A stretch of 64,000 nucleotides of DNA. Source: Persicaria tinctoria (taxonomy: Eukaryota > Streptophyta > Magnoliopsida > Caryophyllales > Polygonaceae). Both the position numbers and the translations under genes were made by a program. Position 1 is the stretch's first letter; each line of letters opens with the position of its first letter. Below are positions 21,815-33,064 of the stretch, piece after piece. Below the pieces are notes generated by a model. The model searched no databases and was not told where the DNA came from. It saw only the letters and a program-made list of their open reading frames with translations. The stretch is taken from assembly GCA_037127255.1 (NCBI GenBank), contig JBANSL010000019.1, forward strand, positions 18,375,001 to 18,439,000, read 5' to 3'.

Positions 21815-22600
21815 ACAAGGATCGAACTCTAGTGTCATAGGACTTTAAGTATAGTCCAGCGGCTCTATGCGTTCACCGGATGTCCGACGCGGAGCAAGCT
21901 CCAGCGTCATAAGACTTCAAGTATAGTCCGGGAGCTCAACGCGTCCACTAGATGTCCGATGTGGAGCAAGCTCCAGCGTCATAGGACTTCAAGTATAGTC
22001 CAGCGGCTCTATGCGACCACCGGATGTCCGACGCGGAGCAAGCTCCAGCGTCCTAGGACTTCAAGTATAGTCCGGGAGCTCAACGCGTCCACTAGATGTC
22101 CGACGCGGAGCAAGCTCCATCGTCATAGGACTTCAAGTATAGTCTGGGAGCTCAATGCGTCCACCGGATGTTCGACGGGGAGCAAGCTCCAGCGTCATAG
22201 GACTTCAAGTATTGTCCGGCGGCTCTATGCGTCCACCGGATGTCTGACGCGGAGCAAGCTCCAGCGTCCTAGGAATTCAACTATAGTCCGAGAGCTCAAT
22301 GCGTCCACCGGATGTCCGACGCGGAGCAAGCTCCAGCATCATAGGACTTCAAGTATAGTCCGGGAGCTCAACGCGTCCACCGGATGTCCGACGCGGAGCA
22401 AGCTCCAGCGTCATAGGACTTCAAGTATATTCCGGGAGCTCAATGCGTCCACCGGATGTCCGACGCGGAGCAAGCTCCAGCGTCGTAGGACTTCAAGTAT
22501 ATTCCGGGAGCTCAATGCGTCCACCGGATGTCCGACACGGAGCAAGCTCCAGCGTCGTAGGACTTCAAGTAGAGTCCGAGAGCTCAATGAAAGTTGTTTC
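21815..22600. repeat. 72-bp tandem array in the 3' region of the gypsy element
   Basis: About ten to eleven units of 72 bp, each with GATGTCCGACGCGGAGCAAG, CTCCAGCG, GACTTCAAGTATAGTC and GAGCTCAA. Because 72 is divisible by three, one frame stays open and gives a 24-residue repeat (KLQRHRTSSIVRELNASTGC core), which is probably not a protein. Units differ by a few bases. Tandem arrays between integrase and the 3' LTR are known for Tat/Ogre elements (family knowledge). Confidence 0.85.
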
Positions 22601-22684
22601 AAGAATGTAGAAAGCACCCACTAACCGCTTTGATTTATTTACTGATAGCGGGGGTGAATTGATAAACTTCGAAATAGCTGAATG

Positions 22685-23936
22685 TTACACATAGTACTTT
22701 TTCAAGTGTTCCGCGTTCCACGTTTTTCGAAGAACAACACCTTCAGGGGTTTGTAACTTGTATGCTCCAACATGGACACATTCGAAAACTACATATGGTC
22801 CTTCCCATTTAACGTCCAACTTCCCACCTGATAGAGCTAGGCAGAGGACCAGATCTCCCTTCTCGAACTGTCGCGCGTTGAGATGCTGATCTCTATGTCT
22901 TTGGGTCTTTCTTTTGTACTCTCGAGCCTTGATTTCAGCGAGCATCCTCCTCTCTTCTCGAAGGTGCAGTTCAATATCCAGAGCTTCGTCATTGGCCTTG
23001 GATTCGTAGGCTAAAACCCGCGCAGAAGGGATCAAACGTTCGACTGGGATGACGGCATCTGCCCCAAATACCAAAGCAAACGGTGTTTCCCTAGTGGGAG
23101 TTTTAGAAGAGGTTCGGTATGACCAGAGTACTAGTGGGAGCAGCTCTGCCCACCGGCCTTTGGAGGTTTTCCCTAGCTTCTTCTTGATTCCTTCTAGGAT
23201 TTGGCGGTTAGTTGTTTCTGCTTGTCCGTTCGTTTGTGGGTGAGCTACCGATGAGAACTTTAACTTTATCCCGAGGCCCTCACAAAAATCCCTAATGCTT
23301 TCACAGTCGAACTGAGTTCCGTGGTCCGTGATGATGGCCTCGGGTACTCCAAAACGGCACACCAGGCTCTTCCATAAGAATTTTCTGACTTTCTCCGCAG
23401 TGATCAAACACATTGCCTCCGTTTCTACGCATTTGGTGAAATAGTCCACCAGAACTAGGACATATTTTAATTGTCCGGGAGCTGTGGGGAAAGGGTCCAG
23501 AATGTCCATTCCCCATAAGGCGAAAGGGCATGCCCTATATATGCTTTGAAGTGGTTCGGCGGGTAAATTCTTCACATTTCCATGTCTCTGACAAGCGTCA
23601 CAGCTGCGCACAAAGCTCTGTACATCCGCTCTAACCGTTGGCCAGTAGTATCCCAGTCTCAGAACTTTTGAAGTTAATGCTCTCCATCCTTGGTGGTGAG
23701 CGCACACTCCCTCATGCAATTCTTTCACGATGGTGTGCTATTCTCTCGGGTGGAAGTATTCCTTTCCCCAGATATTCAGCAATCGGTGTCCGCCAATCTT
23801 CGGAGCCCTCGGTTTGGACAAAATATACCTCTTGCAGAAGTTTCCGTTGATCCTTTCTTTCAAACTCGAATTTCCCGTCCACTTCTGGTGGCATAGCGGC
23901 CCCAATTCGGGCCAACAAATCGGCCTGCTCATTCAT
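22685..23936 (-). pseudogene. Ty3/gypsy integrase
   Basis: Frame 23728-22685 holds the integrase: HHCC zinc finger (HEGVCAHH ... CDACQRHG), catalytic core with the three acids in LVLVDYFTK, IITDHGTQF and NGQAETTNRQ, and a C-terminal domain ending near WNAEHLKKYYV. The short frame before it (23936-23712) carries the linker from RNase H and is joined by a frameshift near 23720. Integrase inserts the element DNA into the host genome. The core looks complete, but it can only be made as part of a broken polyprotein. Confidence 0.85.
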
Positions 23937-24539
23937 TTATCTAGGAACGGATTCCACGGTGAAGTGTAAGAATGCTCTTCTTAGAGCGTTTACCTTCCGT
24001 AGGTAATCTGGTAACAGCCCAGTCCTGGCTTCGTACACCCCCTCTATTTGCTTTGCGACGATCTCGGAATCTGTATACACCATGACGGCCCGAGCTCCGC
24101 GGGTCAATGCTAGCTCAAGCCCCGCTATCAGAGCTTCTTATTCTGCCTCGTTGTTGGTGGCTTGAAAATCCAAACGGTGAGCAAAGAAAAACCGATCTCC
24201 CCCAGGGGAGGTCAGCGCTATTCCTACCCCGCATCCGTCCGCGTTCACGGCTCCATCGACCTTCATTGTCCACCTGTTTTGCGTGTCACTGCCTTCATCT
24301 CCAAAGTTGGTTTCACCAATGAAATCTGTCAGAACCTGAGCAAGTGCTACCTTGCGCGGGACGTAAGCTATTACAAATTCTGAGAGCTCAATGGACCACT
24401 TCGTCATTCGCCCCGAAAGACCTGGTGAATGAAGAATCTGTCTAAGCGGCAGATCCGTCAAAACTTCTATTAAGTGATCATGGAAACATGGACGAAGTCT
24501 TCTGGCCGCGAACATCGGACTGAGGACCACCTTTTCCAC
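23937..24539 (-). pseudogene. Second (plant/archaeal-type) RNase H domain of the Tat lineage
   Basis: Frame 24539-24138 and the following same-frame stretch read WTMKVDGAVNADGCG, TNNEAE, a stop where a Tyr codon is expected, EALIAGLELAL, VYTDSEIVAKQI and NEQADLLARIGA. These hold the catalytic Asp-Glu-Asp-Asp positions of an RNase HI of the plant/archaeal kind, with the N-N-E-A-E motif. A second RNase H just before integrase is typical of Tat-lineage elements (family knowledge). A second stop lies just before NEQAD. Confidence 0.7.
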
Positions 24540-24998
24540 CGGCTCGTATCTGGTTTCTGCATCCTATAATACCCGGCTTACATAGTAAACTGGATACCGT
24601 CCTTCTCGGGTGAGGACCGCGCTGATAGTGGCTGCTTTCACCGCTAGGTATAGCTATAAACTTTCTGACTTCTGTGGTTGATGTAGAGTTGGCAAATACT
24701 GTAGGAAAACTTTTAATTCTTCGAAAGCCTGTTGGAGATCAGGTGTCCACTGAATCGGACCTTTCTTTTTTAGCAACGCGAAGAAAGGTAAGGATTTATC
24801 ATCCAGGCAAGAACAGAAACGTCCCAGGTAGTTCACCGCTCCATTCAAATACTGTACCTCTTTTATGGTACGTGGTGGGCGCAGCTCCTGTATAGCAGCT
24901 ATCTTAGCGGGGTTCACATCTATCCCTCTTTGGCTTACCATGAAGCCCAGGAATTTTCCCGAGTCGACCCCAAAAACACACTTTTCTGCGTTCAGATT
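24540..24998 (-). pseudogene. Reverse transcriptase end and first (gypsy-type) RNase H, degraded
   Basis: Frame 24941-24654 shows VSQRGIDVNPAKIAAI, the end of the RT thumb, then YLGRFCSCLDDKSLPFFALL and QWTPDLQQAFEELK, the usual entry to the gypsy RNase H. The rest of that domain is broken by stops and continues into PLRQILHSPGLSGRMTKW downstream. Confidence 0.7.
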
Positions 24999-26509
24999 CA
25001 GCCCTCCACACTTAGAGAATTGAAAGTCTCCTGCAGATCAGCCGCGTGATTCTCTGCTTTCTTACTCCTTACAACGATGTCGTCCACGTAGATAGACACA
25101 TTCCTGGCCAGCTGCTCGCGGAATATCTTGTCTACGGCTCTTTGAAAAGTGGCCCTAGCATTCCTCAGACCAAAAGGCATGACCTTGTAATAGAAAATTC
25201 CTTGATTGGTGATGAAGGTGGTCGCCCTTTTATCCATCGGGTCTAATCGGATCTGGTTGTACCCAGAATACGCGTCCAAGAAACTTAAAGCCTCGTTTCC
25301 AGCAGTAATATCAACCAACTCGTCAATTGATGGCAAAGGATAACTGTCCTTGGGGCAGGCTTTGTTTAAATCTGAGAAATCTACACACATCCTCCATTTC
25401 CCGTTGGCCTTTTTTACTAAGACCACGTTCGATAACCAGTCTGAATCCTCTGCTTCCTCTATGAATCATGCTTCAAGTAACTTTTCTACTTCTTCCTTTG
25501 CTGCTTGGGATTTCTCCGAGGCCATTTTTCTCTTCTTCTGGGCCACGGGCCGCGCGTCATGGCGTATTCTGAGGGTATGGATTGCTATCAACGTGGGAAC
25601 GCCCAAAAGATCCTTCGGGGACCACGCGAACACGTCCCGGGATTGACGGATGATTTCCAGAACCCGTTTCTTTTCCCCTGCCCCTAGAGCTTGGCCCATG
25701 TAAATTCTCTCTTCGGGATTTTGAAATGGCTGATGGACGGTTCTTTGATCCGCGGTTGGGATCTCCCTTTCTGACGGTCTGACTTCAAGTTCCGCTTCTG
25801 ATGCAATTTCTTTGGTGACGTTTACTGTTTTGTTTTCTGCTTGGGAGTCTCCTTTTGGGCCTTCGATCTTACTTTGAGCGGATTCTTCGAGACACATGAT
25901 CTTCTTCTTCTTTTTCAAGGAATTCACATAACATTTCCGGCTCTTTGGCTGCTGAACACATACTTCCCCCGTCCCTCCTCCGGAGATAGGGAATTTTTCT
26001 TTGAAGTGATAGATCGAAAACACCATCTGAAACTTGTAAAGGGACACCCTCCCCAAGAGTGCATTGTAAGTAGTGGGGATCCGTACCACCGTGAAGATGA
26101 TGTTTTCCATTCTTCGACAAGGTGCGGTACCCAAAACCACCGTGAGCTCTATGGTGCCCGCCATATGCACCTCATCTCCCGAAAAGGTAATCAGTGTACC
26201 ATGATAAGGCCTTAACGCTGTTGCGGATACTCCTAACTGGGAAAAAGCTTCCCACGAGAGTATGTCCACCGATGATCCGGTGTCTATGAAGACTCTTTTT
26301 ACAGTCTTGGTGGCGATCTGGGCATGAATCACCAGGGGATCCGCGTGTAGCATGCGAACTTCTTCAGCATCTGTTGTAGTGAAGATTATTTCTGGATGTG
26401 GTTGTACAACGATCTTCTGGCTGGCGGTTGATGGAGGCTGCCTTGCCTCCCTTTCGTAATTTTTTCTCTCCTGTCGACTTATTCCTGAGATGGACGGTGC
26501 TCCTGCCAA
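24998..26509 (-). pseudogene. Ty3/gypsy protease and reverse transcriptase
   Basis: Frame 26509-25466 holds an aspartic protease with active-site FIDTGSSVDILS and the flap and ALLGR region, then a linker ending EEVEKLLEA at a TGA. The same frame reopens as the reverse transcriptase: GKWRMCVDFSDLNKACPKD, SFLDAYSGYNQI, MPFGLRNARATFQ and the catalytic YVDD near 25096. A frameshift near 25005 cuts the thumb. The protein would cut the polyprotein and copy the element RNA. The single TGA between protease and RT is read as a mutation of a Gly or Arg codon. Confidence 0.85.
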
Positions 26510-26579
26510 AGTGTCGATGAAACACTCTGGTTCTGGGATTTGATTGACCCGCGATCCCTCTCGACGGACCTCGTCGCGT

Positions 26580-27957
26580 GAGGCCTAATTGACTGACATC
26601 TGTGCAGGTTGACCCTGACCCCTTCGGCCACCTCTCCACCATCGTCCCCGCCCCCTGCCTCTGTTTGCGGGGGGAAATCGCTGTTGTTCATCCCATTCAT
26701 GGGGGTATTCAAACCTCGAGGCTCGTTGATAATTTTCTCTGTTATCCGCGTGGCCACCATCATAGCTGTTCTGAGCTTGGTGACGATACGGGACGTTGTC
26801 ACGATGCTCATTTTTCCTTCGAGGAGAAACTTGCTCTCTTCTATGTCGTACTCTTTGATCGCGCTCCTGATCCCCATCGTCTGGATTCTTTCCTTCGCGG
26901 TTAAAATGGACCTCGTCTTGTCGGGAAGTGTGCAGGTTGTCCGTGGAGTAATTCTTCCTCGGCCTTATCATTCCTTTGTCTTTCCGAATCCTGCCATCTT
27001 CCCTAGGAACCCCCGCGGGCCCTCGTTGGCTCTTGAGCTGGAGGTCGCGGATTCCTTTACCTCAATTTGAGCAGATACCGGATTCCTCAATGTGTCGTAA
27101 TCTTTCGGTTTTTTCCTGAAGAGTCGGGTCTTGAATCCGCCTTCAACTAAGTTCTCCATCAAGATTATGACCACTGATTCATGATTGAAACTAGGAATCT
27201 GCACCACCACAGAAGTGAATCGCGCAAAAAACTGCCTAAGAGTCTCATTCGGCCCTTTTCGGATTGAGTTAAGATCCAGCATGGTCTTCTTTCTGGACCG
27301 CGAACTCCCGAAATGGGACTTGAAAACCCAGGAAAGCTGAGCAAAGGTATCAATCGGTTAGAGTTGAAGGGAAAGTGCGGCACAACATCGCGCCGTCATA
27401 CTCGTTAATCCCCATTGCTGTTGTAAAGTGGCACATGTGGTCATCGAGGTCAGAGGTGCCATCATACTTCATAAGGTTGGTGTCTCTCCATCGTTTAGGA
27501 ACCTGAGCTAAGCAAACCTCGGTGGTGAAAACCGAAGGGATAAAGTTATGTCTCCTCTCATTCTCACAGGGTGAGCCCGTTCTGGTTGACGTGGAAATGT
27601 CGGATGAACGCTCGCCCCTCTGGTGTTTGTGAGCACGTCTATCTTTGCAGCGATGGTGCGTGCCGAAATCATCGGAGAATCTTGACTAGTGGTAATCTTG
27701 ATGAGCATGCCATATAGATTATGGGGAATACCGTTGTAAGGGTTCCCCTGTTGGAACGACTGGTATCCATCGTATCCGTAAAAGAAACCTTGCCCAGGAT
27801 TGGGCGGTGGGAAGTAGTGTTCCCCATGCATAAAATAGCCCTGGCCCATCTGTTGAGGGATGTATGGCGAGAACACCGGATTTTCCGGCGCGCTGTCCTG
27901 ACCCGGGGAATTCACATGCATGGTGGACTCTTGGAATCCTCCGTTGTCATGACTCAT
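26580..27957 (-). pseudogene. Ty3/gypsy gag
   Basis: The ATG at 27957 opens a Gln/Tyr/Pro/Gly-rich N terminus. The Retrotrans_gag core is in frame 27282-26968 (LRQFFARFTSVVVQIPSF, LMENLVEGGFKTRLF). A frame change at 26970 (stop and ATG overlap) leads to a basic Arg/Gly tail (RGRGRGRWWRGGRRGQ) that takes the place of the CCHC nucleocapsid knuckle. A single TAG near 26588 separates gag from the protease in the same frame. Gag forms the virus-like particle. Confidence 0.75.
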
Positions 27958-28084
27958 CGCCCCCTAAGAGGCTCCTCTCATGCTTTCACTCTATTTCCAC
28001 TTGACCATACAAAAGTTCACGGTTAGTGATGGTATTTTCATTAATATCTCTTTTCTTAAAATTGGGAACCCCTCAGGGTGAGAG

Positions 28085-28105
28085 AGTTCCCACAGACGGC
28101 GCCAA
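28085..28105 (-). promoter_or_regulatory. Primer binding site and start of the internal region
   Basis: Directly after the 5' LTR end (TTTCATCA) the minus strand reads TTGGCGCCGTCTGTGGGAA, a sequence often found at the primer binding site of plant gypsy elements. TGGCGCC matches the 3' end expected for a tRNA-Asp-type primer. This fixes the LTR border at 28106. Confidence 0.75.
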
Positions 28106-28935
28106 TGATGAAACCACAAATGAAAAAGTAGACCCCACCCCACATTTCCATGGGAGGAGGATGCCACGTATTTCCTCATATGATAATTTGGTCGAATGGT
28201 CTTACCTGAAGCCCTTCCCCTACTATGATCTGGCGCTTGGTATGGGCGCAATGAGGGAAAGGGTCTCAACCTGTGCCATACCGACCTGGAGGAAATTATG
28301 ACGGTCTTACACGTAACCTGAGATCCTCGTCATCCGCGAAGACCTCACGGCCAGTGCCGCCGAGCCTTTGGACTAGGCTCGCATCACTTATCGTGTTATG
28401 GGTTCATCAAATGGCTTCTTGGTATAGGAAGTACATCAATTTACTACAATAGAGATCAAGGTTAGAAAACGATATTCTCTCTTGCTTCCCCGACTGTCGT
28501 CCTACTACCTGTCCCGTGCAGACTCCCGTTCTCAAGTACTCGTTGCCAGCGGATGGATAAGGGACGAAGAAGAAGAAGAATATTATCGTAACTTTTATCC
28601 CCCTCTCTCTCTATCTCTGAATTAACGTCTCTCTATCTGTTGTTTCAAAAAAAAAACCTCTTTCTTAGAATGCCTTCTCCTTCTTATAGCATGCTTCACT
28701 GCCCTCCTGCTGAGGGGAACGTTCCACCTTTTCGGCCACTTGTTGAGATATGGTTGCCACGTGTGTTGGGGAGAAGGTACACATGGATAGTGGGCATGTG
28801 CGCCATCTATCCTTATGTGCATGTTCCTCTCGTCCGCGGACCGTATGTCGTTGTGTTTTCTTGGGCCCACTTCTACAAACCTTTTAGCCCTTTTATTTGC
28901 TTTTCCCTTATTTTGCTAACTTTCGGGCATCATCA
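28106..28935 (-). repeat. 5' LTR of the gypsy element (830 bp)
   Basis: Bounded on the minus strand by TGATGATGCCCG at 28935 and GTGGTTTCATCA at 28106, that is TG...CA with an extended TGATGA/TCATCA inverted pair. The primer binding site follows at once. The last 295 bp on the right are shared with the truncated 3' LTR. A solo LTR at 58511 has the same ends. Confidence 0.8.
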
Positions 28936-29191
28936 GTGGGAGATTGAGATGCTGATTTCCGACACCCTGCTCATACTCCAACAATTTGGTAGGGTGCAAT
29001 TTGGCCATGTTTTCCGGGAGGTCAATTCGACCGCGGACAGGATTGCGCGACTCGTACACACGACATCCATGCAGGACATCCACGCTGATTCTGCTTTGCA
29101 CGTCCTCATCCGTAAGGATGCTCTTTGGTGGTGGTCTAGCAGGACCTGACCTCACCCAAATCTTTACCTTAGCAACAAAAAAAAAAAAAAA
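28936..29191 (+). pseudogene. LINE RNase H domain and poly(A) tail (right half of the split LINE)
   Basis: The plus frame reads WEIEMLISDTLLILQQFG and FGHVFREVNSTADRIARLV, the end of the RNase H-like domain of plant L1-type LINEs (HV-R-E-x-N-x-x-A-D), then a short tail, a stop and a poly(A) run at about 29177-29192. The repeated target sequence begins at 29192. Together with 12140-13494 it is one LINE, but the start of the RNase H domain is missing at the junction. Confidence 0.75.
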
Positions 29192-29213
29192 ACAATCCAA
29201 TCCATATATTATT
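29192..29213. repeat. Right target-site duplication of the nested LINE
   Basis: ACAATCCAATCCATAT then ATTATT, matching 12120-12139 apart from one extra AT. It directly follows the LINE poly(A). Confidence 0.8.
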
Positions 29214-29357
29214 GGGAGATTGAATTATTCTTTTTCAAATTGAGAATAACTACAGTAGTATAATTCTTGTGACATGTTGTACTTTTTAAAATTAAATAGT
29301 AAATTAATAAATATTTTAATTTAATTTTGAGAAAATAGTAGTCAATATATCACTTTT

Positions 29358-31968
29358 TCCGGCCCTTTGCAAAAATAACTCTCATTCATCCCAATTTGCA
29401 AAAATGTCAAAAAAGTCCACTTATTTGCAAATGTAACCGGTTTTCTAAACGCGTTGCTCCAGGTTACACTTATTACTGAACGAGCTCTCACCGCCCGCCT
29501 CCTTCTCTTCGGCCGTTCCCCGCCCTTCACGAGCCACCTCCGGCCACCCAACCACCGGCGTTCGAACCCTCTCCCTCCGGCGCACCCACTGAGCCCATAA
29601 CCCACCCGGCTCATGCCCCGCTGACCCCACTGGTTGCGACTGCGGTTGCTGTCTAACAGTGGCGACATGGCCGACGACCTCCATTTTCGCTACCTCCTCA
29701 CCTTCCCCAATCTACTATGCTCTTTCTCCTTGTCGTCCATGACTTCTTCTTTACTCTGATTCAATTGCCTCTTTCTTTTCATCTCCCAGCTCCGGGCATC
29801 GCCTGATTTTGCCCTAATTCGCATATCACTTGTACACTCTCTCCTTTCTGATCATGTTTTGGATCCTTTTGTTAGTTTATCTGTCTCACTGGTTGACTTT
29901 CACTGCATAGTTTGTGTTTTTTTTGTTGGAATTGATCTTCGTGAATGAATGAAATTGTCTGATTTATGAATCAGGAAATTTGAAGGGCTTACAAATTTTT
30001 TTTACCCCTTTCTTTTAGCAATTTGGTTATTGTTCTTGATGCAGTGCTTGTCCAAATTGGATTAGGTTATTGGTTTTCTTGGGATTATAAAAGTTCCCCT
30101 TCCCAATGGTTGAGTTAGGGCTTCGATTTCATTTTCTAATGATTTGCCTTTGCCTTTTAAGTATAGCATCTCGTTCGTCTACATTTCAATTCGGCAATCA
30201 AATTTGAGGGTTGAACCAATTGAACGTTGTAGAATAATGTGATTTTGTGCTTTGTATTGCATAATGTTGACAAGGCAGGTGCAAAATTAGTCTTAGATTG
30301 TGTTTATTATTGCATTGTGCATTGTTGTGACACGAGAATCTGAGAATTTCTATCATGGCAGGTATTTTTTGTAATGGCAAGAATTATTTTAGTATTGGCT
30401 AGCTTTTTTTATTTACTTTCGTTGGTGTTACCAACCTCTGAACAAGTTATTCAATGATGTCACATGTTCACACCGAGCAGCCGTGACTAGAGTTAAATGA
30501 GGGAAGATTTTTTGTTGTGTTAGGAATCCAACGTGATCTGACATTGGCAAGACAATCATGCATGTGGACTCATATGCAACTCCATATTGTTGTATTTGTG
30601 TTGGTGATATTAATCGTGAAGTGGGATATATGTGCAACTGACATTAGCTTTAGAGGGAGGTCTCACCACTTCTCGAAGATGGGCCTCCTGGATCGCATGA
30701 ACGCCCTCGCTGCTGCAGACCGGAAGATGTTGAAGGAAAGCAGTCGACTTTAGGTTTAGTACTTCGTTGTGTTTGTTTTAGGTCTAAAACGTTTCGTCCT
30801 TTTTTATGACTGATTCCTTATGTTCTGGATTTATGTATGGATGGTTTTATGGTTGGTTGTTCTGAATGTTGTTCTGACTGGTTTAGTTTGAGCTTAATAT
30901 TGTATATCCTGCTGTTGGGAAGTTTATGAGATTGACAAGATCCGACAGGGATTAGTCTTAAATTGGCTAAGACGAGATCCGGCAGGGGTTACTTCTACAT
31001 TGGCTAAGACATCGTTGTCCCTGGCTAGATAATAGTATTTATTGGCTAGTAATTTACATCGCAAATATTCGGGTTTCACATCTTAGGCAAACAAAATAGA
31101 CAACCACATACTTTACCTTGAGTTCATGCCAAATAACAAAAACCATCCTTCGCCGACTAAAAAGAAAAGGCATCCGTACGACGAGCGGCATATGATGACC
31201 TTACCATTCCACACTTACTTATGTCCTCCGACGCTTCCGGCGAACATACTGTCCACGTGACAGATACTTTTGGTGGATTTCGAGATCGGGGGGGGGGGGA
31301 TTGTAATGATCGGAAGCAATGTGTCGTATTGCTGCGCCCTTATCCATTACTTATGTTGTTTTGTACTTAACTTGTTATGGACTGTATTGGTTAGGAACTT
31401 TAGTACTTCGTAGTGTTTGGTTTAAGTCTTGTTTCATTCTTTACTTGTGTCAGTTACCATTTTGAGATTATCCCCCTCCTCTATGTCCACGTCGGCAGCT
31501 TTACCTTTCATCTCCAGAGCAACGATTGTTAGTTCTGCCCAGGTTTTTCTAGTTTATCTTGCTAGTTGTGTGAATTTTCGTGACAGCTAAATTGTTGTCT
31601 TTGTCATCCAAATAGTTATCCATGTCATACTCCAAATTGAGATCAAGATGCGATGTGGATCCAGTTTTACTTCGAAATATTTTTTCTATAAACATATATA
31701 ATGTGAGTGTCTATAGATAGATAAAATTAAATTAAGTTCAAAAATAAATTTATTTTTTTATTGTAACAAATAAAAATGGCTTTAAATTAGTTTAAAACAA
31801 TTAAAACTTAAGTTTAGCTACTTGTCATCATCCTATTTGCCCTCTCTCCCCACAAATCTATTTTTTTTTTGTTTTGGCCAAGTGACATACTACCGGGTGA
31901 GGGGAATTTGCAAAATTTACATTTTGACACCCCCTTGCAATTTATACCCCCATTGACATTTTTGCAAG
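29358..31968. mobile_element. Candidate Mutator-like element with degenerate TIRs
   Basis: About 85 bp at 29358-29445 and the reverse complement of 31888-31968 share, in order, TGCAAAAAT, AATTTGCA or AATTGCA, TGTCAAAA, TTTGCAAA and CCGGT. The inside has a GC-rich block (29460-29690), AT-rich intron-like DNA and a short Lys/Leu-rich frame at about 30640-30753 (MGLLDRMNALAAADRKMLKE), perhaps a captured exon. No transposase is visible. A short direct repeat (GATCCGACAGGGATTAG and GATCCGGCAGGGGTTAC) lies at 30940-31000. A non-autonomous Pack-MULE is the best guess; no clear 9-bp duplication was found. Confidence 0.4.
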
Positions 31969-33004
31969 ACTATTTTTTTGGTTAAATTTGGTGAATATCC
32001 ATTTTTCATGTCAAAATTAAGTAAATGTCCACTTTTTTTTACATAATTAAGTAAATTTCTATTTTTTCCAAAAATATCCCTCCTTCCCCATCCCTAACCC
32101 TTCCCCCTTCCCTCTTTGACCATTTTTAATTTTAACATTGACTAGTCAACATTGACCATTTTGATCAACGCCTGCATTTGGTGACAATTTTTTGGTGACA
32201 GTTGAGTATATTTTTTTGGTGACAGTTAATTGTGACAATTATTTTGGTGACAAATAATTTTTTGTGACATTTTATTTTTTCCGGTGACAGTTATGGGGAA
32301 ATCTTTTCTAGTGACAATTGATTTTCTTTTTTTCTTATGATAATTGTTGGTGACAAAAAATTTTGGGTGAGAATTGATTTTCTTCCAGTGACAGTTGCCA
32401 GTAATACTTTTCCTCGATGACAAATGGGATTTTTCTGCTAATAGATGATTTTTCTTATGACAATTGTTGGTGACAACTATTAATGACGAGGTTGATGACA
32501 ATATATTGTCACCATAATATTGCAACCTTAAAAAAATTGTCACCATAACATTATACATCACCAAGACATTGTCACCAACTACAGAACACAATTTTCATAT
32601 TGTTTAATCAACCGTATTGTCACCAACTTATAAAAAACATTGTCACCAAACTCTTTTCGGTAATCTATTGACACCAACAATAAAACAGTGTACCCAACCT
32701 ATTTTCATCAAGCTTTGGTCAATAACCTGTTGTCACCAATTACAAAACTTTGTCACCAATCTAATGTCAACCACCTACTTTTAGAAATTAATTGTCACCA
32801 ACAACAAAACAATGTCACCAACCAATTGTCACCAACTACAAAGCACTTTCATCAAACTAAAATGTTTACAATGCTAATGTTATCACATTTGTCATCTAAT
32901 ATTAACACATTTTTGTTACAAAACTGAAATCCTAGAACAAGGGAATCATAGACTCAAGAGGGGCTAAACCTGAGCAGACGAAAATTTGATGTACAATATA
33001 GTTT

Positions 33005-33064
33005 AAGGTTTAGGGTTTAGTCTTTAGGGTTTAGGGCCAATGCCCTAAACCCTAAACCCTAAAA
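33005..33064. repeat. Short interstitial telomere-like palindrome
   Basis: GGTTTAGGGTTTAG and TTTAGGGTTTAGGGCC face CCCTAAACCCTAAACCCTA across a 4-base loop (CAAT). The units are the plant telomere repeat TTTAGGG and its complement, so the stretch is a hairpin of telomere-like repeats. Confidence 0.8.

Larger units (their letters stand above)
13495..28935 (-). mobile_element. Tat-type Ty3/gypsy LTR retrotransposon nested in the LINE
   Basis: Minus-strand element: 5' LTR 28935-28106, primer binding site at 28105, gag about 27957-26580, protease-RT-RNase H-integrase 26509-22685, then a 7-kb accessory region with a 72-bp tandem array and antisense genes, and a truncated 3' LTR (15709-15415 plus 23 bp at 13517-13495). 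It carries a second, plant/archaeal-type RNase H before integrase, the mark of the Tat lineage. Subtracting the inner hAT-like insertion leaves about 13.5 kb. No 5-bp target duplication is visible because the left LTR end is lost. Every coding domain has stops or frameshifts, so it cannot move by itself. Confidence 0.85.

Noticed and set aside
21959..22624. 221-residue plus-strand frame
   Set aside because: It is the open frame of the 72-bp tandem array; the period being a multiple of three keeps it open. No sign of a real protein.
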